A DNA stretch of 12,766 bases from SHZL01 sp035292625. GTDB lineage: Bacteria > Pseudomonadota > Gammaproteobacteria > Xanthomonadales > SZUA-36. A program made the position numbers and the translations under genes. Shown piece by piece: positions 1 to 7,677 of the stretch (position 1 is the stretch's first letter; each line of letters starts with the position of its first letter). Location: NCBI GenBank assembly GCA_035292625.1, contig DATDPS010000059.1, positions 1-12,766 on the forward strand. Direction: 5' to 3'. The notes under the pieces are model-generated. The model had not been told where the DNA came from, searched no databases, and saw only the letters and a list, made by a program, of their open reading frames with translations.

Positions 1-430
1 AAGCCAGGCCCTGAAAGTAACTTTTGTCCTCCACCCCAACCTGCGTATTGAAACGTGCCAGGCGCAGCGCAGCGCAGGCGGCAAACAGAAACGCGGCAAG
101 CCAGCCGAGCTTTCCCGCCAGGGGCCCCAGTTCCCTCATGCTGGACAGCGACCAGTTGAAGGCCAGCAGGGCTGGGGCCAGGCCAAAGGAAATCAGGTCG
201 GAAAGGCTGTCGTACTGCACCCCGAATTCGCTTTGTGTATTCGTCAGCCGTGCCACCCGTCCATCGAGCCCATCGAGGAAGCCGGCAACGATAATGGCAA
301 TCACCCCGGCCGTGTAATGGCCATTGATGCCGCTGATGATGGAATAGAAGCCGGCAAACAAGGCTCCGGTGGTCAGCGCGTTGGGTAAAAGGAACACACC
401 TTTGTGGAATTTCTTTTCATCAGAATCCAT
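1..430 (-). CDS. pssA: CDP-diacylglycerol--serine O-phosphatidyltransferase (PssA), 3' part cut by window edge
   Basis: This integral-membrane enzyme makes phosphatidylserine from CDP-diacylglycerol and L-serine, the first committed step to phosphatidylethanolamine. I translated the minus strand from the ATG at 430-428; 143 codons are visible before the edge. The CDP-alcohol phosphatidyltransferase signature DGx2ARx8Gx3Dx3D is complete in the segment beginning DGRVAR and ending YDSLSD, about residues 56-78. Hydrophobic stretches lie before it (NALTTGALFAGFYSII) and after it (LGWLAAFLFAACAAL), as expected for membrane helices. The start is supported by a GGAAGAGG-like ribosome site about 10 bases upstream; an in-frame GTG three codons earlier is a weaker alternative. 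The gene is divergent from the DUF4124 gene. It could be another CDP-alcohol transferase, but the N-terminus FHKGVFLLPNALTT is typical of PssA. Confidence 0.9.
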   Translation of the reverse strand, partial: MDSDEKKFHKGVFLLPNALTTGALFAGFYSIISGINGHYTAGVIAIIVAGFLDGLDGRVARLTNTQSEFGVQYDSLSDLISFGLAPALLAFNWSLSSMRELGPLAGKLGWLAAFLFAACAALRLARFNTQVGVEDKSYFQGLA

Positions 431-461
431 ACCGGGCACACCTCTTCCACGACGGTCAGGA

Positions 462-470
462 ATCATAACA
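462..470 (-). promoter_or_regulatory. Candidate extended -10 promoter for pssA
   Basis: Read on the minus strand this is TG-T-TATGAT, an extended -10 element with no good -35. A transcript would start near 455 and give a leader of about 25 bases before the pssA ATG. This is pattern matching only. Confidence 0.3.
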
Positions 471-518
471 TTTTGCCACCGCAGTCCACAGAAACACTGC
501 TGCCGGGGGCTGACATTG

Positions 519-527
519 TGATATAAC
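519..527 (+). promoter_or_regulatory. Candidate extended -10 promoter for the DUF4124-proS unit
   Basis: The bases TG-A-TATAAC form an extended -10 element; no convincing -35 is seen 17 bases upstream. A start near 534 would leave a leader of about 25 bases before the ATG at 559. It faces away from the similar candidate for pssA. Confidence 0.35.
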
Positions 528-558
528 AACGCCGTTGATCAATGCAAGGAACGCAGAC

Positions 559-1047
559 ATGAACACATCCACCTACCTGGGCTTCACCGCTGCTTCGATC
601 CTGGCAGTATCCGTTGCAGTTCACGCCCAGAACACCACCGTTTATACCTGGACCGACGAAAATGGCGTGGTCCATTATGTCGATACCCCGCGTGACAATC
701 CCGCTGCCATTGCCATCGATGCCCCGGAAGCCTACCGCCCGGGAACGGAAGGAGTCTACGCGGAAGCGGAACCAGCGGCCGCCCCTGAGGGAGAAGAAGC
801 GGAACCCGTGCAATCCTATGCCGATGAACAACGGGCGCAGATGGCCGTGAAACGCGAGAAGGCGCAAGCCACCCAAAAGGAACGCGAGATGCTGTGCGCC
901 GAAGCGCGCAAACAACGCGCCCGGCTGGAACCGTCGCGGCGGGTATATTTCACCAACGACCAGGGCGAGACCGAGCGCCTGGATGACCAAGAGCGTGTTC
1001 GCATGGTGGAGGAAGCGAAGCAGCAAATCGACCAGAATTGTGACTGA
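559..1047 (+). CDS. Exported DUF4124 domain protein
   Basis: This is a 162-aa protein of unknown role. Residues 1-23 look like a Sec signal peptide: a hydrophobic run (LGFTAASILAVSVAV) and a VHA/Q cleavage site, so the mature protein should be periplasmic. Next comes the DUF4124 signature YTWTDENGVVHYVDTP (about residues 29-44), an aromatic-rich motif common in proteobacterial envelope proteins. The rest is charged, with an Ala/Glu/Pro-rich linker, then a Lys/Arg/Glu-rich segment likely to be helical or coiled, with one Cys in the middle (MLCAEA) and one next to the C-terminus (QNCD). I chose the ATG at 559 because AAGGA lies 8 bases upstream; a TTG at 535 has no such site. The stop is 12 bases before proS, so co-transcription is likely. 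No function is assigned. Confidence 0.85.
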   Translation: MNTSTYLGFTAASILAVSVAVHAQNTTVYTWTDENGVVHYVDTPRDNPAAIAIDAPEAYRPGTEGVYAEAEPAAAPEGEEAEPVQSYADEQRAQMAVKREKAQATQKEREMLCAEARKQRARLEPSRRVYFTNDQGETERLDDQERVRMVEEAKQQIDQNCD

Positions 1048-1059
1048 TAGTTACCAGCG

Positions 1060-2781
1060 ATGCGAGCCAGCAAGTTCCACCTGTTTACCACCCGCGAAAC
1101 CCCGGCCGATGCGGAGATCGTCAGCCACCAGCTGATGCTGCGCGCCGGCATGATCCGCAAACTTACCGCGGGCATATATACCTGGACGCCTTTAGGATGG
1201 CGCGTGCTGCGCAAAGTCGAGAACATCGTGCGCCAGGAGATGGACCGCGCCGGATATCTCGAAATGCTGATGCCGGCTGTTCAGCCGGCTGAATTGTGGC
1301 GGGAGACGGGGCGCTGGGACGATTTCGGCGGGCAGCTGCTTAAAATCCAGGACCGTGGCGGGCGCGAGTACGTATTCGGCCCGACCCATGAGGAAGTCAT
1401 AACCGACCTGGCGCGCAACGAACTGCGCAGCTACAAGCAACTGCCGGTTACTTTTTACCAGATTCAAACCAAATTCCGCGACGAGATCCGGCCCCGCTTC
1501 GGCGTCATGCGCGCCCGCGAATTCCTCATGAAAGACGCCTATTCCTTTCATATCGATGCGGCCAGCCTGGAATCGACCTACTGGGAGATGTACGAAGTCT
1601 ACTCGCGCATCTTCACCCGCGCCGGGCTGACGTTCCGTGCCGTGCGTGCCGACTCGGGCGCCATTGGAGGGAGCGCATCGCATGAGTTCCACGTGCTGGC
1701 GGATTCCGGCGAAGACCTGATCGCATTTTCCACCGGCTCGGATTTTGCCGCCAACATCGAGCTGGCGGAAGCGCCCCTACCGGGCATCACACGGCCTGAA
1801 CCGGCCAGTGAATTGCAGTTGGTGGATACGCCGCAGGCCCACACCATCGACGAGCTGGTGAGCCAATTCGATGTTCCCATTGAGAAAACCATCAAGACCC
1901 TGATCGTCGAGGCGGCGCCCGGTGCTGACTCCGCTTTCGTGGCCCTGCTGGTGCGCGGAGACCATAGCCTGAATGAGGCCAAGGCGGTGAAGCTCAGCAG
2001 CGTGGCCAGCCCGCTGCGCTTCGCCACAGAAGAGGAAATCCGCGCTGCCATCGGCGCCGGGCCTGGATCATTGGGCCCGGTCAAGTTACCCATCCCGTGC
2101 ATTGCCGATCACACCGTGCGGGTCATGGCCGATTTCGTGGCCGGCGCCAATATCGATGGCAAACACTATTTCGGCATCAACTGGGATCGCGATGCCACCG
2201 CGCCGGCGCATGCCGATCTGCGCAAGGTAGTGGATGGGGATGCCAGCCCGGATGGCAAGGGCAAAATCAAGCTGGCCCGCGGGATTGAAGTGGGGCACAT
2301 ATTCCAGTTGGGCACCAAGTACTCGCAGGCGCTCAACGCCGTTGTGCTGGGCGAAGACGGAAAAGCCCACGCCATGCCCATGGGGTGTTACGGCATCGGC
2401 GTCTCCCGCATCGTCGCCGCCGCCATCGAGCAAAACCACGATCAACGGGGCATCTGCTGGCCGGAACCGCTGGCGCCCTTCCAGGTGGCCTTGCTACCCA
2501 TGAATGCGCGCAAATCGCACCGGGTTCGCGAGGCTGCGGAGAAAATCTACGCGGAACTGCTCGCAGCCGGAGTCGAAACCCTGCTGGATGACCGCGACAT
2601 CAGGCCCGGGGTCATGTTCAATGACATGGAACTGATCGGCATTCCACACCGGGTGGTCATCGGCGAACGCGGCATCGACAGCAATGAACTGGAATACCGT
2701 TACCGCACGGCGGCGGAGAACGAAGTCATTCCGCTGGAGGGGGCCGCCGACGCCATTCTCGGGCGTTTGGCCAAAACCTGA
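1060..2781 (+). CDS. proS: Prolyl-tRNA synthetase, bacterial type with editing domain
   Basis: This cytoplasmic class II aminoacyl-tRNA synthetase charges tRNA-Pro. Its 573 residues match the usual bacterial length (E. coli has 572), and the N-terminus follows the family closely (ADAEIVSHQLMLRAGMIRKL). Motif 2 is the region KFRDEIRPRFGVMRAREF starting near residue 138. Motif 3 is MGCYGIGVSRIVAAAIEQ from about residue 441. Between them, roughly residues 224-407, is the insertion domain that hydrolyses Ala-tRNA-Pro, which marks this as the prokaryote-type enzyme. The C-terminal anticodon-binding domain includes LLDDRDIRPGVMFNDMELIGIPHR-type sequence. The ribosome site is weak, and the gene starts 12 bases after the DUF4124 stop, suggesting a shared transcript. 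It converges with trpS across 34 bases, with no obvious terminator hairpin. Confidence 0.98.
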   Translation: MRASKFHLFTTRETPADAEIVSHQLMLRAGMIRKLTAGIYTWTPLGWRVLRKVENIVRQEMDRAGYLEMLMPAVQPAELWRETGRWDDFGGQLLKIQDRGGREYVFGPTHEEVITDLARNELRSYKQLPVTFYQIQTKFRDEIRPRFGVMRAREFLMKDAYSFHIDAASLESTYWEMYEVYSRIFTRAGLTFRAVRADSGAIGGSASHEFHVLADSGEDLIAFSTGSDFAANIELAEAPLPGITRPEPASELQLVDTPQAHTIDELVSQFDVPIEKTIKTLIVEAAPGADSAFVALLVRGDHSLNEAKAVKLSSVASPLRFATEEEIRAAIGAGPGSLGPVKLPIPCIADHTVRVMADFVAGANIDGKHYFGINWDRDATAPAHADLRKVVDGDASPDGKGKIKLARGIEVGHIFQLGTKYSQALNAVVLGEDGKAHAMPMGCYGIGVSRIVAAAIEQNHDQRGICWPEPLAPFQVALLPMNARKSHRVREAAEKIYAELLAAGVETLLDDRDIRPGVMFNDMELIGIPHRVVIGERGIDSNELEYRYRTAAENEVIPLEGAADAILGRLAKT

Positions 2782-2815
2782 TGCCATAACATGGCTGGCA
2801 CCAACACCCGCTCAA

Positions 2816-3823
2816 TCAACCGAGACGCCGGATGCCGATGGCATCACGGATGCGCTGCAGGAAAGGTGTGGCAAAAGCCCGCGCTTTCACCGCGCCCCGC
2901 TCCAGCACTTCTTCTATCTTGCCGGGCTGCGCCACCAGCGTGTAATAGCGTTCACGCGCTTCTGCCAGTTCCGCATTGATCAATTCGAAAGCCTTTTGCT
3001 TGGCATCACCCCAGGCAATGCCCTCCCTGTAAGCTTGACGCATTTGCTCCCGTTGAGTCGGGCTGGCAAACGCGGCATAGATGGTAAACACGGCGGAGTC
3101 AGCGGGATCCTTGGGCTGGCCTGGCTCGAGGGAGTTGGTGACGATCTTCATGATGGATTTGCGCAGCTGTTTTTCCGGCAGCCACAATGGGATCGTATTG
3201 TTATAACTCTTGGACATCTTGCGCCCGTCCTGGCCGGGAAGCACCGCCACGTGCTCTTCGCCGGTGGCCTCGGGCAATTCAAACAGTTCGCCATAATGGT
3301 GGTTGAAACGCTGGGCGATGTCCCGCGCCATTTCCAGGTGCTGCACCTGGTCACGGCCCACCGGCACCTCGTTGGCCTTGAACAGCAGGATGTCCGCCGA
3401 CATCAGGACCGGGTAACAGAACAGGCCCATGGTGATGGCAAAATCCGGGTCTTCGCCCACATCCAGGTTCTCCTGCACGGCGCCTTTGTAGGCATGGGCG
3501 CGGTTCATCAGCCCTTTGGCGGTGGAACAGGCGAGTATCCAGGTCAACTCGGTGATTTCCGGGATGTCGGATTGACGGTAGAACACCGCTGTTTCGGTAT
3601 CCAGGCCGAGTGCCAGCCAGGTGGCGGCGATTTCCAGCGTGGATTGCCGCATCAGGTCGGGGTCCTGGTTCTTCACCAGGGCATGGTAATCGGCCAGAAA
3701 ATAATACGAATGGACATCCCTGTTATGGCTGGCCTCGATGGCCGGCCTGATGGCGCCCACGTAATTGCCAAGGTGTGGTGTGCCCGTGGTGGTAATGCCG
3801 GTGAGTACGGTGCGCTTTTTCAT
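2816..3823 (-). CDS. trpS: Tryptophanyl-tRNA synthetase
   Basis: This class I aminoacyl-tRNA synthetase charges tRNA-Trp in the cytoplasm. Its 335 residues are the normal length. The HIGH-type nucleotide-binding motif reads TPHLGNY (residues 15-21), in the TTTGTPHLGNY variant seen in many proteobacteria. The second ATP motif is KMSKS at residues 202-206 (GRKMSKSYNNT). The family segments GRDQVQHLEMARDIAQRFN and RAHAYK are also present. The ATG at 3823 has no clear ribosome site. A 9-codon ORF just upstream ends in a TGA that overlaps this ATG (see findings). The gene lies 92 bases after the SRPBCC-like gene on the same strand, so it may share that transcript or use its own promoter. Confidence 0.97.
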   Translation of the reverse strand: MKKRTVLTGITTTGTPHLGNYVGAIRPAIEASHNRDVHSYYFLADYHALVKNQDPDLMRQSTLEIAATWLALGLDTETAVFYRQSDIPEITELTWILACSTAKGLMNRAHAYKGAVQENLDVGEDPDFAITMGLFCYPVLMSADILLFKANEVPVGRDQVQHLEMARDIAQRFNHHYGELFELPEATGEEHVAVLPGQDGRKMSKSYNNTIPLWLPEKQLRKSIMKIVTNSLEPGQPKDPADSAVFTIYAAFASPTQREQMRQAYREGIAWGDAKQKAFELINAELAEARERYYTLVAQPGKIEEVLERGAVKARAFATPFLQRIRDAIGIRRLG

Positions 3824-3915
3824 GCGGTGCGTGGATCGTCAGTTTTCATGAAGCCGGTATTCTACGGGAATCATCGCCAGAAAAGGGATGGGAAAGTCAC
3901 CGGCGGCTTTTTCTG

Positions 3916-4557
3916 CTATGGAAGTTTGCCCGGGCATTTTTCCAGGTCGGCCGCGTTGGCCCGAGCCGAGCCGCCGCCTTCGGTCAAACCGCGTATGCAC
4001 TGCATCAGGTCCGGCAGGTCTTTGTTCATGTTGCGGCGCACCAACCACCGCGGGGCCGGAACCAGCGGGCGCAACACCAGTACGTGTCGCACCAGCACCC
4101 CGCCGGGCACGGATTCAAAGTCCCACGATCCGCGCATGGCCTTGAGGTTGCCTTCCAGCAAATTGAATTGCATGTGGCGATAGGGTTCGCGGCGGGTTTC
4201 AAAGGTGAAATCCATTCTCGGCATGGTCCAGCCCTTGTCCACGACCTGCCGCGTGACGGCATAGTCCCCACGGTCCTCCAGGACTTCGCAATATTCCAGT
4301 CCAGGTACGAACACCTCGACGTAGCGGCAGGAAACAATGATTGCCCAGATGCGCTCGACCGGCGCGCGGATAAAAATCAGGATGCTGGCGGCCGCGCCCT
4401 GTGCGTCCGATACATCCCGCTCCAGCACCCATTCACCCGCTTGCAGGCGCGCCATGGTCTGGTCGTCTGGCAGGGCAAGCCCCTGGCGCTCATCATTCAG
4501 CCCGGCCGTGGCGCACAGGCAATGGAATAAACAGAAAATCAACAGCAGGGGTTTCAT
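3916..4557 (-). CDS. Exported SRPBCC/START-like protein
   Basis: This 213-aa protein has a probable Sec signal peptide (KPLLLIFCLFHCLCATA, cleavage near residue 18), so it likely acts in the periplasm. There are several Cys in the signal region, but no proper lipobox. The mature part resembles the START/SRPBCC ligand-binding fold: a helical start, then SILIFIRAPVERIWAIIVSC (typical of the strand-helix with a conserved Trp), VFVPGLEYCEVLEDRG, MDFTFETRREPYRHMQFNLLEG-like beta-strand sequence, GSWDFE, and a C-terminal helix (NMNKDLPDLMQCIRGL). Proteins of this fold bind lipids or other hydrophobic molecules; the ligand cannot be told here. The ribosome site is weak. The gene is upstream of trpS on the same strand and divergent from oxyR. 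The fold assignment is moderately sure; the function is unknown. Confidence 0.78.
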   Translation of the reverse strand: MKPLLLIFCLFHCLCATAGLNDERQGLALPDDQTMARLQAGEWVLERDVSDAQGAAASILIFIRAPVERIWAIIVSCRYVEVFVPGLEYCEVLEDRGDYAVTRQVVDKGWTMPRMDFTFETRREPYRHMQFNLLEGNLKAMRGSWDFESVPGGVLVRHVLVLRPLVPAPRWLVRRNMNKDLPDLMQCIRGLTEGGGSARANAADLEKCPGKLP

Positions 4558-4573
4558 GTCCGGCGGGCAGTTG

Positions 4574-4629
4574 ATTCATTATTTGAGAACTGAATTAATT
4601 TCATTTCTTGAATTCATGGAGTCTATAAT
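4574..4629. promoter_or_regulatory. AT-rich divergent control region of oxyR with a TATAAT box and LysR-like inverted repeats
   Basis: The 78-base gap between the SRPBCC gene and oxyR is far more AT-rich than its surroundings. A perfect -10 hexamer TATAAT lies at 4624-4629, only 6 bases before the oxyR ATG; no good -35 is seen 16-18 bases upstream. Two small inverted repeats suit a LysR-type operator: ATTCA (4574-4578) with TGAAT (4591-4595), spaced by 12, and TTCA (4600-4603) with TGAA (4609-4612), spaced by 5. OxyR family members usually repress their own gene from such a region. The binding site is inferred. Confidence 0.4.
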
Positions 4630-4635
4630 GCGGGC

Positions 4636-5544
4636 ATGAACCTTCGCGCATTGCATTACTTCGTTACACTGGCAGACCTGAGGCATTTCAGCAAGGCGGC
4701 AGAGGCCTGTTTTGTCAGCCAGCCGACACTCAGCACCCAAATCAAGAAGCTGGAAGACGAGCTCGGCGTGCAACTGGTGGAGCGTGCACCCAAAAACATC
4801 ATGCTGACGCCAGCGGGAGAAGAAATCGCAGCCCGGGCGCAGCAGGTGTTGAGCGATATCGAACAGATCCGCGTCGTGGCGCGGCGCAGTCACAAGCCCG
4901 AGGAGGGCGCCCTGCGGCTCGGGCTGTTCCCCACGCTGGCTCCTTACCTGCTACCGCATGTCATACCCCGCTTGCGCAAGCGCTACCCTTCCCTCCACCT
5001 GCAACTGGCGGAAGAAAAAACCGAGGATCTCCTGCGCCAGCTGCGGCGCGGCTACCTGGATGCGGCCTTGCTGGCCTTGCCGGTGCCGCAGGAAGGGCTG
5101 GAAATGGTGGTACTGTTCCAGGAACCTTTCGTTGTCGCGATTCCCGCCCAACACACGCTGGCGTCCAAAAAAGAGCTTCGACTGGCTGATCTCAGTGGCA
5201 GCGAATTGCTGTTGCTCGAAGAGGGTCACTGCCTGCGCGAGCATGCCCTGGAAGTATGCGCCCTGGCCGGTGCCCACGAACGCGTCGACTTTCACGCGAC
5301 GAGCATGGAAACGCTGCGCCAGATGGTGGCCGCCAATGTCGGCATAACCCTGATGCCTTTGCTGGCCGTGAAACCGCCCATAGCGGCAACGGAAAATTTC
5401 ATGGTCCGGCCCTTCGCCGGCCAGGCTCCATCCCGGACCATAGCGATGGTGTGGCGCAGCAGTTCGGCGCTGGGCGGGTTCCTGCTCGAACTGGCCCAGG
5501 TATTCAAACAGCTGCCGAAGGGCTTGCTGGAATTCAAGGCCTGA
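4636..5544 (+). CDS. oxyR: Peroxide-sensing LysR-type regulator OxyR
   Basis: OxyR is a LysR-family activator switched on by hydrogen peroxide through a disulfide. This 302-aa protein has the N-terminal helix-turn-helix (about residues 15-50, with RHFSKAAEACFVSQPTLST and KLEDELGVQLVER) and a two-lobed sensor domain. The redox pair is present: Cys199 in LLEEGHCLREH and Cys208 in LEVC, at exactly the numbers of E. coli OxyR and in the same sequence context. The segment SMETLRQMVAANVGITLMP is also a family hallmark. An OxyR call is therefore much better supported than a generic LysR call. No peroxidase gene is adjacent; instead the stop overlaps the next gene (TGATG). The ATG at 4636 is the first usable start in this frame, and a GGAG sits 14 bases upstream, too far for a good ribosome site. 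Confidence 0.93.
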   Translation: MNLRALHYFVTLADLRHFSKAAEACFVSQPTLSTQIKKLEDELGVQLVERAPKNIMLTPAGEEIAARAQQVLSDIEQIRVVARRSHKPEEGALRLGLFPTLAPYLLPHVIPRLRKRYPSLHLQLAEEKTEDLLRQLRRGYLDAALLALPVPQEGLEMVVLFQEPFVVAIPAQHTLASKKELRLADLSGSELLLLEEGHCLREHALEVCALAGAHERVDFHATSMETLRQMVAANVGITLMPLLAVKPPIAATENFMVRPFAGQAPSRTIAMVWRSSSALGGFLLELAQVFKQLPKGLLEFKA

Positions 5545-7598
5545 TGTCTGGTCGCAACCAGGCCTGCCCTTGCGGCAGTGGGAAAACGTATAAGAATTGC
5601 CATGGCCGAACCGGCGAGGCGACAGAGCGGCGCCATGATGGCGAACAATTGGCCGCGGCGCGGGCATTGCTCGGCCAGAAGTTATTCGACGCCGCGTGGG
5701 TTGCCGTCCAGGCGGCTCCCGAGTCGGTTGAACGCTGCCGCCTGGAAGTCGATATTCTGATCGCCCGGCGCGGCATACCTGACCTCGAAACCGCAAAAGC
5801 GACCATCGACCGCTGGCGGCGGCTGCAACCGGCCAGCCCGGAGCCGTGGTCCAGGAAATTCGAAATCGCACTTAACCAGGGGGACCGAACCGCCATGGAT
5901 CAAGCCCTGTCCCGCATGCTGCGCATGTCGCCGGGCCATCCCCGCACACATTACTACCAGGGGCTCCGTGCACAATTCGACGGCAGGATTCCCGAGGCCC
6001 TCGAGCATTATGCCAAGGCGGCCGCACAACAGTTTCCAGGCTACTCCCCTGCCACTGTGCGGGTGATGGCCGCTGCGAAGGCCGCCGAAACAGCCAGGGG
6101 CAAGCATCCGGGTACGAGCCGAAAGGACTGGGCACTCCTGCTCGGCCAGCCCGCCGTTGTCGAAGCCCTGGAAGGCAGCCTGCGGCATTGGGACGGTCAG
6201 CAGCACCCGCCCGCCGGCACTGAGGGTTCTCTCGTCGCCCACGCCTGGTACCAACTGGCGGCCGCCGGCAGGCAAGGAATGGTGGAAGCAGAAAAATGTG
6301 AGTATTTCTTCACCCGGGCCTTGCAGCTGAATCCTGATCATCAAGCCGCGCGCCGCGCTTATTTGTTCACGCTGAATTACGCCACCGACAAATCACCTGA
6401 AGAGATTTATGCACTGCACGTGTCCGCCGGGGACTGGTGGTGTGGCCGCTTTCCCGAGCGCGAGCGCAAGTTCTCGAACCCGCTGCAGGAGGATAAGGTC
6501 CTGCGCGTCGGCTATCTTTCCACGGATTTTCGACACCACCCGGTGGCCTATTTCATCCTGCCAGTCCTGCAGCACCACGACGCCCGCGGCGTGCTCAGTC
6601 ATGTTTACCATACGGATGCTTCGCGCGACGAGTACACCGAGCGGGCGACCCGGTCGGCTTACCGGTTCATGCGCGTTTTCGATTTCGATGACCAGGCTTT
6701 GGCCAGGCAGATTGAACAGGATGGCATCGATATCCTGGTCGATCTGAACGGGACCAGCGGCGAGGGACGGCAGTCACTGCTGGCGCGGAGAGCAGCGCCG
6801 ATTCAAATGACATGGCTGGGCTCTCCGAACACCACCGGCCTGGCGACCGTCGACTACCGGATCGTGGACGCCAATACCGATCCGCCGCCCTCGGCCCAGG
6901 CCTGGAGTCGTGAGCAATTGCTCTATTTGCCACGCCTGTTTTCTGTTTACGATCCACTTGGGGATCTGCCGCCAGTTGCCGAGTCGCCGTGTTTGCGGAA
7001 AGGCTACGTAACCTTTGGCAGCTTCAATAACATTGCCAAGATCAATCCGCCCCTGCTCAGTTGCTGGGCTGAAATCCTGCACCAGGTGCCAGCATCCAGG
7101 CTGTTGCTCAAATACCCGACCCTGGATTTCGAGCCCCCGCGGCAGGAACTGTTGCGGATATTGGAGCAGGAGGGTGCAGATCCGGCAAGGGTCGAGTTGA
7201 TCGGCAACATCAGGAACAGAGGCGAACACCTCGAAGCCTATTCCCGGGTGGACATCCAGCTCGACACCTTCCCCTATCACGGCACCACGACCAGCTGCGA
7301 GAGCCTGCTCATGGGCGTGCCGGTGGTCACACGCGCCGGAGCCGACCATCGCTCCCGCGTCGGCGTCAGCCTGCTCAAGTCCGCAGGCCACGGTGAATGG
7401 ATTGCACACAACGAAGGTGAGTACGTGGACCTTGCCACACGTCTCGCGCAGGATCCGGAAATTCTCGCGGAGACGCGTTCCGTTCTGCGCGGACAGGTCC
7501 AGGCATCCGCTCTCATGGATGCACCGGGGTTTACCCGTGAACTGGAACAGGCCTATCGGGACTGCTGGGTGCGCTGGTGCCAGCTCGGCAAGGCCTGA
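5544..7598 (+). CDS. SEC-C / TPR-like / GT41 glycosyltransferase (O-GlcNAc-transferase-like)
   Basis: This 684-aa protein probably moves a sugar from a nucleotide-sugar to Ser/Thr of a target protein in the cytoplasm; donor and targets are unknown. Residues 8-21 (CPCGSGKTYKNCHG) are a SEC-C zinc motif with ligands C8, C10, C19 and C/H near 20. Residues ~30-310 are helical and TPR-like (HYYQGLRAQFDGRIPEALEHYAKA; FFTRALQLNPDHQAARRAY). The GT41 catalytic region starts near V319 (VLRVGYLSTDFRHHP). H332 matches the His of the OGT DFGNHP motif, K499 in FNNIAKINP matches the UDP-binding Lys, and GTTTS at 580-584 matches the GHTTG loop. The family phrase DTFPYHGTTTSCESLLMGVPVVT is intact. The ATG overlaps the oxyR stop by one base, with AAGG 4 bases upstream. 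The reading frame is open much further upstream, but only inside oxyR, so I start at 5544. Confidence 0.88.
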   Translation: MSGRNQACPCGSGKTYKNCHGRTGEATERRHDGEQLAAARALLGQKLFDAAWVAVQAAPESVERCRLEVDILIARRGIPDLETAKATIDRWRRLQPASPEPWSRKFEIALNQGDRTAMDQALSRMLRMSPGHPRTHYYQGLRAQFDGRIPEALEHYAKAAAQQFPGYSPATVRVMAAAKAAETARGKHPGTSRKDWALLLGQPAVVEALEGSLRHWDGQQHPPAGTEGSLVAHAWYQLAAAGRQGMVEAEKCEYFFTRALQLNPDHQAARRAYLFTLNYATDKSPEEIYALHVSAGDWWCGRFPERERKFSNPLQEDKVLRVGYLSTDFRHHPVAYFILPVLQHHDARGVLSHVYHTDASRDEYTERATRSAYRFMRVFDFDDQALARQIEQDGIDILVDLNGTSGEGRQSLLARRAAPIQMTWLGSPNTTGLATVDYRIVDANTDPPPSAQAWSREQLLYLPRLFSVYDPLGDLPPVAESPCLRKGYVTFGSFNNIAKINPPLLSCWAEILHQVPASRLLLKYPTLDFEPPRQELLRILEQEGADPARVELIGNIRNRGEHLEAYSRVDIQLDTFPYHGTTTSCESLLMGVPVVTRAGADHRSRVGVSLLKSAGHGEWIAHNEGEYVDLATRLAQDPEILAETRSVLRGQVQASALMDAPGFTRELEQAYRDCWVRWCQLGKA

Positions 7599-7647
7599 TT
7601 AGCCTGATAACTACTGAATCGTCACTAGTGGCCCGTAACAGAGAAAT

Positions 7648-7672
7648 CGCCAGAATCTCGCTCGGTCTGGCG
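7648..7672. terminator. Hairpin between converging GT41 and cysK genes
   Basis: CGCCAGA (7648-7654) and TCTGGCG (7666-7672) form a perfect 7-bp stem with an 11-base loop. On the minus strand it lies 5 bases after the cysK stop and is followed by ATTTCTCTG, a poor U-tract. On the plus strand there is no U-run. It is probably a weak terminator for cysK, perhaps a barrier for both directions. Confidence 0.45.
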
Positions 7673-7677
7673 GCGCT

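Noticed and set aside
24..317. 97-codon open frame on the plus strand at the left edge
   Set aside because: The minus strand encodes PssA here with the full CDP-alcohol transferase signature.
2782..2815. Terminator between proS and trpS
   Set aside because: No hairpin with U-tract is visible in these 34 bases.
2684..4183. 499-codon open frame on the plus strand
   Set aside because: It runs antisense across trpS and into the SRPBCC gene, and its protein has no family resemblance. trpS on the other strand is unmistakable. Long antisense frames are common in GC-rich DNA.
4951..5871. 306-codon open frame on the minus strand
   Set aside because: It is a shadow of oxyR and the start of the GT41 gene; the low-complexity Arg/Gln/Pro-rich product lacks domains.
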